Shown here: piece by piece, positions 46,812 through 58,410 of the stretch | Position numbering within the stretch: the stretch's first letter is position 1 | Layout of the letters: each line of letters opens with the position of its first letter | NCBI GenBank assembly: GCA_003024785.1 | Contig: PUQB01000043.1 | Location: 682,001 to 746,000, forward strand | DNA from: Selaginella tamariscina | Lineage: Eukaryota > Streptophyta > Lycopodiopsida > Selaginellales > Selaginellaceae | Length of the DNA stretch: 64,000 nt | Direction: 5' to 3' | Made by a program: the position numbers and the translations under genes | Notes under the pieces: generated by a model | What the model saw: the letters and a program-made list of their open reading frames with translations, nothing else | Told to the model about the DNA's origin: nothing | Database searches by the model: none

Positions 46812-47685
46812 TGTCACGACCCGATACATGATACAAAATTCCGGATACAAGATACATGATACATGATACAGGATATGCCTTCAGGATATTCCTATAGGAT
46901 ATACCTACAGAGTATTCTTAAAGATATGCCTACAAGATATTCCTACAGGATATACTACAGGATATGCCTAGAGGATAAAGGACATGTAGATTCGTTTTAG
47001 CCTCTACATGCATATAGCCACTTTTAGATGCATGCAACCACTTTTAGCACTCATGCCTAGATTAGTTCTTGGAGTTGTGAGCATAAAAGCTCCAACCTAA
47101 TTGTTGTACAATTAGTTACTATCAACACTAGTCATTCTACGATTATTCTTATTCTTTGTTCTTATCTTGTTCTTGTCTTGCTCTTGTCTTATTCCTGGTT
47201 CCCATCCTACTCCTAGTTCCTGTTCCAGTTCCTATCCTGCTCCTTGTCCTGCTATCCTGCTCCAGTTCCTATCATGCTCCTTGTTTTGCTATCCTGCTCC
47301 AGTTCCTATCCTGCTCCTTGTCCTGTTATCATGCTCCAGTTCCTATCCTGCTCCTTGTTTTTACTATCCTGTTCCAGTTCCTATCCTGCTCCTTGTTCTA
47401 CTATCCTGTTCCAGTTCTTATCTTGTTCCAGTTCCTATCCATGCTCCTTGTCCTGCTCCTAAGTTCTTAGTTCCTGTCCTGTTCCTTGTCCTGCTCCTGA
47501 GTCAAGTTCTCTTGTCCTACTTCTGATTCCTGAGTTCCTAGTTCCTGTCATGCTCCTAAGTTCCTAGTTCCTTGTCCTCCTCCTGAGTTCTTAGTTCCTG
47601 TCTTGCTCCTTGTCTTGCTCCTGAGTCAAGCTCCCTTGTCCTCAAAATCCTGCTCACTTCCTTGTTCCTGGATCATGGCTTGACA
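46812..47685 (+). repeat. 5' LTR of outer element (874 bp)
   Basis: TGTCACGACCCGATAC...GGCTTGACA. It has a GGATAT-type short-repeat zone, the block GAGCATAAAAGCTCC, AGTTACTATCAA at 47,114-47,125, and an expanded C/T minisatellite at 47,200-47,480. Confidence 0.92.
47200..47480. repeat. C/T minisatellite in LTR (unit about 37 bp)
   Basis: Repeats of TCCTGCTCCTTGT(C/T)(C/T)TGCTATCATGCTCCAGTTCCTA-like units. The partner LTR has the same zone at about 56,080-56,300. It is stop-free in all three frames, which yields spurious Leu/Pro/Ser-rich ORFs. Confidence 0.85.
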
Positions 47686-49339
47686 GTTTGATAGTAATTG
47701 CTTTCATAGCTCTCTGATTCCCAGTTATTTTTTTTCCCTTCTTTTTCCTTTCATAGATCATGACCAATTTTGAGCACTTTCAATGCGAGCACCAAATGTT
47801 GCTTCATGAGCTGGCCACTTTGCGCCAAGTGGTCACAGATCTGCAAGGTTTCACTAACGCAGCGCATGCAATTACTAATGCATCCTCCAAGGCTGTTGCG
47901 CAAGCTCTCTCTCAAGCATCCGTGGTTTCTTCTCCATCGAACTCTTCTTCAGAGCCAAAGATCAGCATGCCAGAGAAGTTCAATGGCAATCATGCCATTT
48001 TCCAAGGTTTCCTAAATTTGATCAGGCTTTTGATCCGCATGCAACCATGCCACTACTCAATTGATGCACAAAAGGTTGGCCTTTTGGCATCCCTACTAGT
48101 TGGATCTCCATGGACTTGGGTTGCCCCTTTGCTGGAGCATGACGACCCTTTGATGGAAGACTTTGAAGGATTCGTGACTGTCTTTGAAGCCTGCTTTGGA
48201 GATCCTGATAAGTACCATTCCGCATGCACGAAGTTACGCAAGCTTACACAAGAATCCAGACTAGTTTCTGTCTATGCATCTGAATTTCAGCAACTTTGCA
48301 CGAACGTTCTATGGGACGAGACTGCATTGATCGAACATTTCCATTTTGGGTTGAGGGATGACGTGAAGGACCTTCTCCTTACGTTACCGGATGCCCAAAC
48401 CTTAGCGGAGATCATGCAACAGGCCGTTCGCTATGACAACCGTTTGTTCGAGTGTCGTTAAAAAAAAATCCCGTCAGCAATTCCTGCAAGTCAATCTTGT
48501 AGCTGTAGCACATGTTCCTGGACACCTTCTGGAGTAGTCCCTATGGAGGTTGAGAAATACAAGCATGGACCACTTTCAGATGCGGAAAAGCAACGCCGTC
48601 GCAGTGAGAACTTATGCTTGTATTGTGGTGAAGTAGGACACAAGGTGGCGGAATGTCCTGCTAAAGCCAGGAAGTTCAAGATGTGCGAAGTTGAAGCCGA
48701 AGTTCAATGTCCACTCCATCTAGGAGCTGCGAAGTTGGACGTAGGTGCAGGCTCCATTGGTGTTGCTCATACCATTTCATCACTCAAGTTTCCTATACAC
48801 ATTCGCCTCAACAATCGAGAGCTCAAGGAGTTTGCCCTATTAGACACTGGTGCAAATGCATGGTTCATGGATGACACTTGTGCAACTCAACATGGCATTC
48901 GGTGGTGAAGTTGAAGTGTGCAGTTCCTATAGAGGTGGCCGATGGTCGTCTAATTGCTTCAGGCGTAGTTACTCATGCTACCACACCTCTCTCTTGCAGT
49001 CATGGCGCATTTAACTATTCGATTTCCTTTAACTTGATCAAGACTCAGTCGACTCCCATCATTTTGGGCATGCCATGGTTCGTGGTTGCAAATCCTCAAA
49101 TTGACTGGAGGTCTAGGACGTTCATGTTTTCCTCTCCAGTAGCCAGGATCAATCTTGTACCTTCCTACATCCTTAGTGTCCGAGGCAGTACAAGCTACAG
49201 GATTGATCGTGCCTGTTCCTATATCAGTGTTGAAGACTCCTCCTCAACAGGATTCACCTCATGTCAATTCCTTAGCACATCCACAGGCTTTCTCCACTCC
49301 TGTTTCACCTCATGTCAGTTCCTCAGTACATCCACAGGC

Positions 49340-49886
49340 TGTCAAGCCACGATCCAGGAAACAGGAAGTGAGCAGGATTCCAAGAGTAGGAAGGCTTGAC
49401 TCAGGAGCAGGATAGGAAACAAGACAGGAACTAGGAACTCAGGAATAAGACAAGACGCAGGACAGGATCCAGGAGTAGGACAGGAACAGGAGGATCTAGG
49501 AGCAGATAGGAACAGAAGGATCCAGGAGCGAGACAAGAGAGGAGGCAAGGAGCAAGACAAGACAAGAACAAGACAAGAACAAGAATGATCGTAGAAAGAC
49601 TGGTGTTGATAGTAACTGATTGTACAACAATTAGGTCGGAGCTTTTATGCTCACAACTCCAAGCTAATCTAGTCATGAGTCTAATCTAGTCATGAGCTAA
49701 GAATAGTGTCCCTTATCCTCTAGGCATATCCTGTAGCATATCCTATAGGCATATCCTATAGGAATATCCTATAGGATATCCTGCAGGCATATCCTGTAAC
49801 CCGTATCCTGTATCCGATCCTGCATCCTGTATCCTGTATCCGGAAACCTGTATCCTGCATCCTGTATCCTGTATCGGGTTGTGACA
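49340..49886 (-). repeat. 3' LTR of element C
   Basis: 547 bp; plus-strand ends TGTCAAGCCACG and GGGTTGTGACA. It contains TTGATAGTAACT (49,606-49,617), complementary to the family's priming site. Confidence 0.92.
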
Positions 49887-51424
49887 GCACCTCCTCCCTA
49901 AGGACGAGTTCCACGAGTCTTAGGCCTGGTTTAGCAGGATAATGCCGATGGAAGGCAGCAACTTTGGAAGAAGCATGGAGTAAGTTGGATGCAGGTTCCC
50001 AAGTGCGATCGGTAGGCAAATAACCTTTCCAATCCACCAAGTATTGAAGTTGGCGGCGATGAAGACGAGAATCAAGGATGGCTGCAACTTCGTACTCAGG
50101 TTCACCAGCAATGACCACAGGAGGGGGAGGAGAAGAAGCACGACCAGGAAGAGAAGAAGATATACGGCTCCAACAAGGAGGTGTGAAACACAGGATGAAG
50201 TTTCACCGTGGATGGTAACTCGAGTCGGAAAGCTACAGGATTTACCTCCGCCACGATCCTGTAAGGGCCCAATCGTTGAAAATCCAACTTAGAAGAAGGC
50301 CTGTTGGTGCGAATGTGTCGACGAAGAAGCCACACGAGATCACCAATCTTGTATGCAGGTGCCGGCTGACGGTGAGCATCAGCATGATGCTTGTACCGTT
50401 CCTGTGCCTGCTGAAGGTGAACCTGGAGATCATCCTGTACCTGCCGAAGATGCTGGAGACGATCCTGTACTGCAGGAGCGGAAGAAGGAGAAGCGGAGGA
50501 GCAAAGTCAAAACGTGGATGGTGGCCTGAAGAGCAAAGAAAGGTGTCTGGCCTGTAGATGCGTGAACGGAGTTGTTAGGCAAACTCCGCCATAGGAAGAA
50601 GGTCCAACCAATTATCCTGTTGGTAACTGATGAAGCAGCGAAGATATTGCTCCAAGGTCTGAATTGTGCGTTCTGACTGCCCATCGTTTGCGGGTGATAT
50701 CCTGAAGAAAGATCCGCTTTAACCTGTAGACTCCGAAGAAGCTCTCGCCAAAACTTGGACATGAATTGTGGACCTCGATCGGAAACAATGCTCTCAGGAA
50801 GACCATGATGTCGGAACACCTCGCGGATCACCAACTCGCAGTTGTCTGACCTGTAGCTGTCTTGTTGCAGGGTAGGAAATGAGCCTGCTTGGTGAAACGG
50901 TCAACCACCACAAGAACTGCATCAATCCACGAGAAGGAGGAAGATCTGTGAGGAAATCCATAGAAATGGATCTCCAAGGAGCAGAAGGAACAGGAAGAGG
51001 ACGAAGAAGACCAGAGGGTGCATGATGAGGCATCTTCGACCTGTTGCAGGTGTCACAACTCCGTACAAACCTTTCCACAAAACCTCGCAACCCAGGCCAC
51101 CAATAGTTGCGAGTCACCAACTCAACTGTCTTGGCCACACCAAAATGTCCTGTAGCCGGGGTATCATGACAATCCTGTACCACACGAGTCCTGCAAACAC
51201 CAACAGGAACGTACAGGAGACCTTCCCGGTACAGGAGTCCGTCCTGTATGGCAAACAGCGTGTAGTCTGAACGGGAACTGGAGGAAGAGGAGCTTGCAAT
51301 GTCAGGACTAATGTGTGAGAACACATTCCTTGCCAAATCGTCTGTAGCCAACTGCGAACGGATGTCCTGTAGAAGTGTTGAATCTGCTGGAGCCTGATGA
51401 ACCTGTAGTGCTGATGAACGGAAA

Positions 51425-51830
51425 GAGGTGAATCCTGTCGAGGAGGAACCTTCGACACTAATACAGGATTGGAAGAACCCTGTACAGGAATCCGCGACCT
51501 TACAGGAATGGAGAAAGCCTGCGGATGTGCTGAGGAACTGACATGAGGTGAATCTTGCCGAGGAAGAGTCTTCAACACTGATACAGGATTGGAAGAACCC
51601 TGTACAGGAATCGCGAACTTACAGGAGTGGAGAAAGCCTGCGGATGTGCTGAGGAACCAACAGGAGGTGGATCCTGTTGAGGAGGAACTTTCGACACTGA
51701 TACAGGATTGGAAGAACCCTGTACAGGAATCCGCAAACTTACAGGAGTGGAGAGAGCCTGCGGATGTGCTGAGGAGCTGACATGAGGTGAATCCTGTCGA
51801 GGAGGAGTCTTCAACACTGATACAGGAACA
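51425..51830 (-). repeat. Linker tandem repeat (about 120 bp, about 3.5 units)
   Basis: Units start with GAATCCTGTCGAGGAGGA-type sequence near 51,430, 51,553, 51,672 and 51,791. They encode repeats of DSPHVSSSAHPQA followed by PVQGSSNPVSVSKVPP between protease and the deleted RT. Confidence 0.88.
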
Positions 51831-53387
51831 GGCACAGTCAATCCTGTAGCTTGTACTGCCTCAGACACCAAGGATGTATCCTGCACGCAGGAAGGTACAG
51901 GATTGATCTTGGCTGCTGGAGAGGAAAACGTGAGCGTCCTAGACCTCCAGTCGATCTGCGGATTTGCAACAACGAACCATGGCATGCCAAAAATGATGGG
52001 AGTCGACCGAGTCTTGATCAAGTTGAAGGAAATCGAACAGTTGAATGCGCCATGACTGCAAGAAGAGGTGTGGTAGCGTGGGTAACTGCGCCAGAAGCAA
52101 TCAAACGACCATCGGCCACCTCTACAGGAACTGCACGCTTCAACTTCACCACCGGAATGCCATGCTGAGCTGCAAAAGTGTCATCCATGAAACATGCATT
52201 TGCACCAGTGTCTAACAGGGCAAACTCCTTGAGCTCTCGGTTATTGAGGCGAATGTGTACAGGAAACTTGAGTGATGAAATGGTATGAGCAACACCAATG
52301 GAGCCTGCACTTACGTCCAACTTCGCGGCTCCTAGACGGAGTGGACATTGAACTTCGGCTTCAACTTCGCACGTCTTGAACTTCTTGGCTTTAGCAGGAC
52401 ATTCCGCCACCTTGTGTCCTACTTCACCACAATACAAGCATAAGTTCTCACTACGACGGCGTTGCTTTTCCGCAGCTGAAAGTGGACCACGCTTGTATTT
52501 CTCAACCTCCATAGGGACTACTCCAGAAGGTGTCACAGGAACATGTGCTACAGCTGCAGGATTGACTTGCAGGAACTGCTGACGAGATTTTTCCTGACGA
52601 CGTTTGAACAAACGGTTGTCACAGCGAACGGCCTGTTGGATGATCTCTGCTAAGGTTTGGGCATCCGGTAACGTAAGGAGAAGGTCCTTCACGTCATCCC
52701 TCAACCCAAAACGGAAATGTTCATCAATGCAGTCTCATCCCATGGAACGTTCGTGCAAAGTTGTTGAAATTCGGATGCATAAACAGAAACTGGTCGGGAT
52801 CCTTGTGTGAGCTTGCGTAACTTCTGCATGCGAATGGTACTTATCAGGATCTCCAAAGCAGGCTTCAAAGGCAGCCACGAATCCTTCAAAATCTTCCATC
52901 AATGGATCGTCACGTTCCAGCAAAGGGGCAACCCAAGCCCGGGAGATCCACTTAGTAAGGATGCCAAAAGGCCAACCTTTTGTGCATCAGTCGAGTAGCG
53001 GCGTGGTTGCATGCGGATCAAGAGCCGGATCTGATTCAGGAAACCTTGGAAATCGGCACGGTTGCCACTGAACTTTTCTGGCATGCTGATCTTTGGCTCG
53101 AAGAAAAGTTCGATGAAGAAGGAACCACTGATGCTTGAGAGAGAGCCTGCGCAGCAGCCTTGGAGGATGCATCAGCAGCTGCATGTGCCGCATGGGTGGA
53201 GCCTTGCAGATCGGTGACCACTTGGCGCAAAGTGGCCAGCTCATGAAGCAACATTTGGTGCTCGCGTTGAATTGCTCAAAAACGGCCATGATCTATGAAA
53301 GAAAGAAGGAAGGAAACAAAGGAGAAGAACCAAGGGGAAAAAAAAATAATCGAAAATCGGGAGCTATGAAAGCAGTTACTATCAAAC

Positions 53388-53908
53388 TATCAAGCCACGA
53401 TCCAGAAACAGGAAGTGAGCAGGATTCCAAGAGTAGGAAGGCTTGACTCAGGAGCAGGATAGGAAACAAGACAGGAACTAGGAACTCAGGAACAAGACAA
53501 GACGCAGGACAGGATCCAGGAGTAGGACTGGATCTAGGAGCGAGATATGAATAGGACAGGATCCATGAGCGAGACAAGAGCACGAGGCAAAGGAGCAACA
53601 CAAGACAAGAACAAGAATGATAGTAGAAAGACTGGTGTTGATAATAACTGATTGTACAACAATTAGGTCGGAGCTTTTATGCTCACAACTCCAAGCTAAT
53701 CTAGTCATGAGTCTAATCTAGTCATGAGCTAAGAATAGTGGCCCTTATCCTCTAGGCATATCCTATAGCATATCCTATAGGCATATCCTGTAGGAATATC
53801 CTGCAAGCATATCCTGTAACCCGTATCCTGTATCCTGCATCCTGCATCCTGTATCCTGTATCCGGAAACCTGTATCCTGCATCCTGTATCCTGTATCGGG
53901 TTGTGACA
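53388..53908 (-). repeat. 5' LTR of element C
   Basis: 521 bp; plus-strand ends TATCAAGCCACG (one change from TGTCAAG) and GGGTTGTGACA. The priming site lies just outside at 53,374-53,385. Confidence 0.92.
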
Positions 53909-55660
53909 CAGGCTTTCTCCACTCTTGTGAATTTGCGGATTCCTGTACAGGGTTCTTCCAATCCTGTATCAGTGTTAAAGACTCCTCCTCAACAGGATTC
54001 ACCTCATGTCAGTTCCTCAGCACATTCATAGGCTTTCTCCACTCCTGTAAGTTTGCGGATTCCTGTACAGGGTTCTTCCAATCCTGTATTAGTGTCGAAG
54101 GTTCCTCCTCGACAGGATTCACCTCTTGTCAATTCATCAGCACTACAGGTTCATCAGCTCCAGCATATTCAACACTTCTACAGGACATTCATTTGCAGTT
54201 GGCTACAGACGACTTGGCAAAGAATGTGTTTTAACATATTAGTCCTGACATCGCAAGTTCCTCTTCCTCCAGTTCCCGTACAAACTACAAGTTGTTTGCC
54301 ATACAGGACGGACTCCTGTACCGGGAAGGTCTCCTGTACGTTCCTGTTGGTGTTTGCAGGACTCGTGTGGTACAGGATTGTCATGATACCCCGGCTACAG
54401 GACATTTTGGTGTGGCCAAAACAGTGAAGTTGATGACTCGCAACTATTGGTGGCCTGGGTTGCAAAGTTTTGTGGAAAGGTTTGTACGGAGCTGTGACAC
54501 CTGTAACAGGTCGAAGATGCCTCGTCATGCACCCTCTGGTCTTCTTTGTCCTCTTCCTGTTCCTTCTGCTCCTTGGAGATTCATTTCTATGGATTTCCTC
54601 ATAGATCTTCCTCCTTCTCGTGGATTTGATGCATTTTTTATGGTGATTGACCGTTTCACCAAACAGGCTCATTTCCTACCTTGCAATAAGACAGCTACAG
54701 GCCAACAATGGCGAAGTTAGTGATCCGTGAAGTGTTCCAATCATGGTCTTCCTAAGAATATTGTTTCTGATCGAGGCCCATAATTCATGTTCAAGTTTTG
54801 GCGAGAGCTTCTCCGAAGTCTACAAGTGAAAGCGGATCTTTCTTCAGGATATCATTCACAAACTGATGGGCAGTCAAAATGCACCATTCAGACCTTGGAG
54901 CAATATCTTTGCTGCTTCATCAACAGGACAACTAGTTGGACCTTCTTCCGATGGCGGAGTTTGCCTACAACAACTCCGTTCATGCATCTACAGGCCAGAC
55001 ACCTTTCTTCGCTCTTACAGGCTACCATCCACATTTTGACTTTGCTCCTCCTGCTTCTCCTCTTCCGCTCCTGCAGTACAGATCGTCTCCAGCATCTTCG
55101 TCAGGTACAAGATGATCTCCGGGTCCATCTTTAACAGGCACAGGAATGGTACAAGCATCATGCTAATGCTCATCGTCAGCTGGCACCTGCATACAAGATT
55201 GGTGATCTCGTGTGGCTTCTTTGTCGACATATTTGCACCAACAAGCCTTCTTCTAAGTTGGATTTTCAGCGATTGGACCCTTACAAGATTGCGGTGAGGT
55301 CAACTCTGTAGCTTTCTGACTCGAGTTACCATCCACGGTGAAACTTCATCTTGTGTTTCACACCTCTTTATTGGAGCCATATCATCCTTGTTCTCTTCCT
55401 GGTCGTGCTTCTTCTCCTCCCCCTTCTGTGGTCATTGACGATGAACTTGAGTACGAAGTTGCAACCATTCTTGATTCTCGTCTTCATCGCTGCCAACTTC
55501 AATACTTAGTGGATTGGAAAGGTTATTTGCCTACCGATCGCACTTGGGAACTTGCATCCAGCTTACTTCATGCTTCTTTCAAAGTTGCTGCCTTCCATCG
55601 ACATTATCCTGCTAAACTAGGTCTTAAGACTTGTGGAACTCGTCCTTAAGGAGGAGGTGT

Positions 55661-56529
55661 TGTTATGACCCGATACAGGATACAAAATTCCGGATACAAG
55701 ATACAGGATACGGATACAGGATATGCCTGCAGGATATTCCTATAGGATATACCTACAGAATATTCCTAAAGGATATGCCTACAGGATATTCCTACAGGAT
55801 ATACTATAGGATATGCCTAGAGGATAAGGGACATGTGGATTCGTTTTAGCCTCTGCATGCATATAGCCACTTTTAGATGCATTCAACCACTTTTAGCACT
55901 CATGCCTAGATTAGCTCTTGGAGTTGTGAGCATAAAAGCTCCAACCTAATTGTTATACAATCAGTTACTATCAACACTAGTTATTCTACGATTATTCTTA
56001 TTCCTTGTTCTTATCTTATTCTTGTTTTGCTCCTTGCCTCCTGCTCTTGTCTTATTCTTGGTTCCCATCTTGCTCCTGGTTCCTAGCTCCTGTCCTGCTC
56101 CAGTTTCTATCCTGCTCCTTGTCATGCTATCTTGCTCCAGTTCCTATCCTACTCCTTGTTCTGCTATCCTGCTCCAGTTCCTATTCTGCTCCTTGTCCTG
56201 CTATCATGCTCCAGTTCCTATCCTACTCCTTGTTTTGCTATCATGCTCCAGTTCCTATCCTGCTCCTTGTTTTACTATCATGTTCCAGTTCCTATCCTGC
56301 TCCTAAGTTCTTAGTTCCTGTCTTGTTTCTTGTCCTGCTCTTGAGTCAAGCTCCCTTGTCCTACTTCTGATTCCTGAGTTCCTAGTTCCTGTCATGCTCC
56401 TGAAGTCCTAGTTCCTTATCCTCCTCATGAGTTCCTAGTTCCTGTCTTGCTCCTTGTCTTGCTCCTGAGTCAAGCTCCCTTGTCTTCAAAATCCTGCTCA
56501 CTTCCTTGTTCCTGGATCGTGGCTTGACA
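55661..56529 (+). repeat. 3' LTR of outer element (869 bp)
   Basis: TGTTATGACCCGATAC...GGCTTGACA, preceded by the polypurine run AAGGAGGAGG. It has the same minisatellite expansion as its partner, supporting the pairing. Confidence 0.92.
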
Positions 56530-56814
56530 GTAAGGATTAAGAGTTTGATATGTTTGTATTTACGTAAACGGCCGCATTATGTGCATTACATACTTGTATG
56601 TGTGCTTGTTTATATATTTGTGCTCGATGCTCGATCACATGTGTACAACCATGCGTCTCTGAGATCGCCTCTTGCCCAATTGACATTTGATGTGAGTACA
56701 GACATGCAGTCACACAATGTGTGGACACCTCTAAGCTGCACCTTGTGGAGGAAAGCATAGTAGCAACCCTTTGTCTATACTCACACAATGTGTGGACACC
56801 TCTAAGCTGGGTGC
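56530..56814 (+). repeat. TRIM-like internal sequence between two insertions
   Basis: Resumes the about 151-bp unit cut at 46,811 (AAGGATTAAGAGTTTGATATG), then two copies of CACACAATGTGTGGACACCT with CTCTAAGCTG. It continues after element E at 62,943. Confidence 0.8.
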
Positions 56815-57351
56815 TGTCACAACCCGATACAGGATTCTGGATTCCGGATACAGGATACATACAGGATACGGGTTACAGGATATACCTACAGAATATGCAT
56901 GTAGGATATTCCTACAGGATATACCTACAGGATATTCCTACAGGATATGCCACAGGATATGCTTAGAGGATAAGGGACATGTGGACTCATCTTAGCCTCT
57001 GCATGCATGTAACCACTTTTAGCACTCATGCCTAGATTAGCTCTTGGAGTTGTGAGCATAAAAGCTCCGACCTAATTGTTGTACAATTAGTTACTATCAA
57101 CACCAATCTTACTACGATCATTCTTGTTTTGTCTTGTTCTTGTCTTGCTCCTTGTTTCTTGTTTCACTCTTGGATCCTGTCCTGCTCCTGTCTTGCTCCC
57201 GGATCCTATCCTGATCCTGTCTTGCTCCTGGATCCCGTCATGTTCCTGTCTTATTCCTAGTTCCTGTCCTGCTCTCGGTCCTGCTCCTGAGTCAAGCCTT
57301 CATGTTCTTGGAATCTTACTCTCTTCCTGGTTCCTAGATCGTGGCTTGACA
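56815..57351 (+). repeat. 5' LTR of element E
   Basis: 537 bp, TGTCACAACCCGATAC...GTGGCTTGACA. TATA-like CATAAAAG at about 57,056-57,063 and AGTTACTATCAA at 57,089-57,100. Confidence 0.93.
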
Positions 57352-57353
57352 GT

Positions 57354-57365
57354 TTGATAGTAACT
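57354..57365 (+). promoter_or_regulatory. Putative self-priming site of element E
   Basis: TTGATAGTAACT lies 2 nt after the LTR end, where a tRNA primer-binding site would normally be. It is complementary over all 12 bases to AGTTACTATCAA at 57,089-57,100 in the LTR. Confidence 0.7.
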
Positions 57366-57447
57366 GCCTTCATAGCTCTCCGTTTCCAGCTAATTTTTTT
57401 TTCCTTGATTCTTTTCCTTCATTTTCCTCCTTTCTCTTTCATAGATC

Positions 57448-58410
57448 ATGGCTGATTTTGAGCACTTTCAACGCGAGCACCAAATGTTGCTTCATGAGCT
57501 GGCCACTTTGCGCCAAGTGGTCACCGATCTGCAAGGTTCCACCAATGCGGCACATGCAACTGCTGATGCATCCTCCAAGGTTGCTGCGCAGGCTCTCTCT
57601 CAGGCATCGGTGGTTCCCTCTTCATCGAACTTTTCTTCGGAGCTGAAGGTTAGCATGCCAAAAAAGTTTAGTGGCAATCGTGCCGATTTCCAAGGTTTCC
57701 TGAATCAGATCCGGCTCTTGATCCGCATGCAACCACGCCGCTACTCGACTGATGCACAAAAGGTTGGCCTTTTGGCATCCTTACTAAGTGGATCTCCACG
57801 GGCTTGGGTTGCCCCCTTGCTGGAACGTGACGACCCATTGATGGAAGACTTTGAAGGTTTCGTGGCTGCCTTTGAAGCTCTTTGGAGATCCTGATAAGTA
57901 CCGTTCTGCATGCACGAAGTTACGAAGCTCATCAAGGATCCCGACCAGCTTCTCTATGCATCCGAATTTCAGCAACTTTGCACGAACATTCCATGGGACG
58001 AGACTGCATTGATCAACACTTCCGTTTTGGGTTGAGGGATGACGTGAAGGACCTTCTCTTACGTTACCGGATGCCCAAACATTAGCAGATCATGCAACAA
58101 GATGTTCGTTGCGATAACCGTTTGTTTGAGCGTTGTCAGGAAAGATCCCGTCAGCAGTTCTGCAAATCCACAGCTGTGGTACATGTTCCTGCACCACCTT
58201 CTGGAGTAGTTCCTATGGAGGTTGAGAAATCCAAACGTGGCTCTCTTTCCGCTGCTGAGAAGCAACATCGCCACAGTGAGAACCTATGCTTGTATTGTGG
58301 TGAAGCAGGACACAAGGTGGCAGAATGTCCTATCAAAGCCAGGAAGTTCAAGACACGTGAAGTTGAAGCTGAAGTTCAGTCGAAAAACTTCAATGTCCAC
58401 TTCGTCTAGG
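57448..58410 (+). pseudogene. Gag of element E
   Basis: Opens ATG then ADFEHF and LLHELATLRQVVTDLQ (helical, possibly coiled coil), an Ala/Ser-rich hinge, capsid-like PKKFSGNRADFQGFLNQIRL and VGLLASLLSGSPRAWVAPLL, then a zinc knuckle. Frame changes near 57,884, 57,940, 58,015 and 58,165 relative to the nested copies. Confidence 0.85.

Larger units (their letters stand above)
49340..53908 (-). mobile_element. Element C: RT/RNase H-deleted chromovirus nested in outer element
   Basis: Minus-strand insertion with LTRs 49,340-49,886 (3') and 53,388-53,908 (5') and TSD CAGGC on both sides. Gag 53,289 to about 52,300 with zinc knuckle CLYCGEVGHKVAEC (about 52,400-52,441); protease about 52,220-51,960 (LDTGANACFMDDTFA, IFGMPWFVVANPQIDWRS); linker tandem repeats 51,830-51,425. 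The junction is near 51,410, running directly into the pre-integrase region. Integrase about 51,350-50,500 (RSCDTCNRSKMPHHAPSGLL), GPY module (LGPYRIVAEVNPVAFRLELP, about 50,270), chromodomain about 50,100-49,960 (YLVDWKGYLPTDRTWEP). Protease and much of gag read well, but frameshifts occur. Confidence 0.92.
46812..56529 (+). mobile_element. Outer chromovirus copy, RT/RNase H-deleted, interrupted by element C
   Basis: LTRs 46,812-47,685 and 55,661-56,529 with 5-bp TSD GTAAG on both sides. Gag from 47,760 (coiled-coil-like LLHELATLRQVV, capsid region, zinc knuckle CLYCGEVGHKVAEC at about 48,617-48,658); protease about 48,838-49,130 (LDTGANA); linker up to 49,339. Element C plus one TSD copy follows. 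The linker resumes at 53,914 and jumps at about 54,141 directly into the region between RNase H and integrase. Integrase about 54,290-55,250, GPY module, chromodomain about 55,440-55,600. RT and RNase H are absent. Gag and integrase also carry frameshifts. Confidence 0.9.

Noticed and set aside
47156..47526. Overlapping Leu/Pro/Ser-rich open frames (also 56,005-56,370 and 62,605-62,958)
   Set aside because: They are the C/T minisatellite and C/T-rich part of LTRs. All three frames are open because the repeat lacks stop triplets.
53909..56529. A separate 5'-truncated element starting at 53,909
   Set aside because: It begins with CAGGC, the TSD of element C, and its linker continues the sequence broken at 49,339. 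It is the second half of the outer element.
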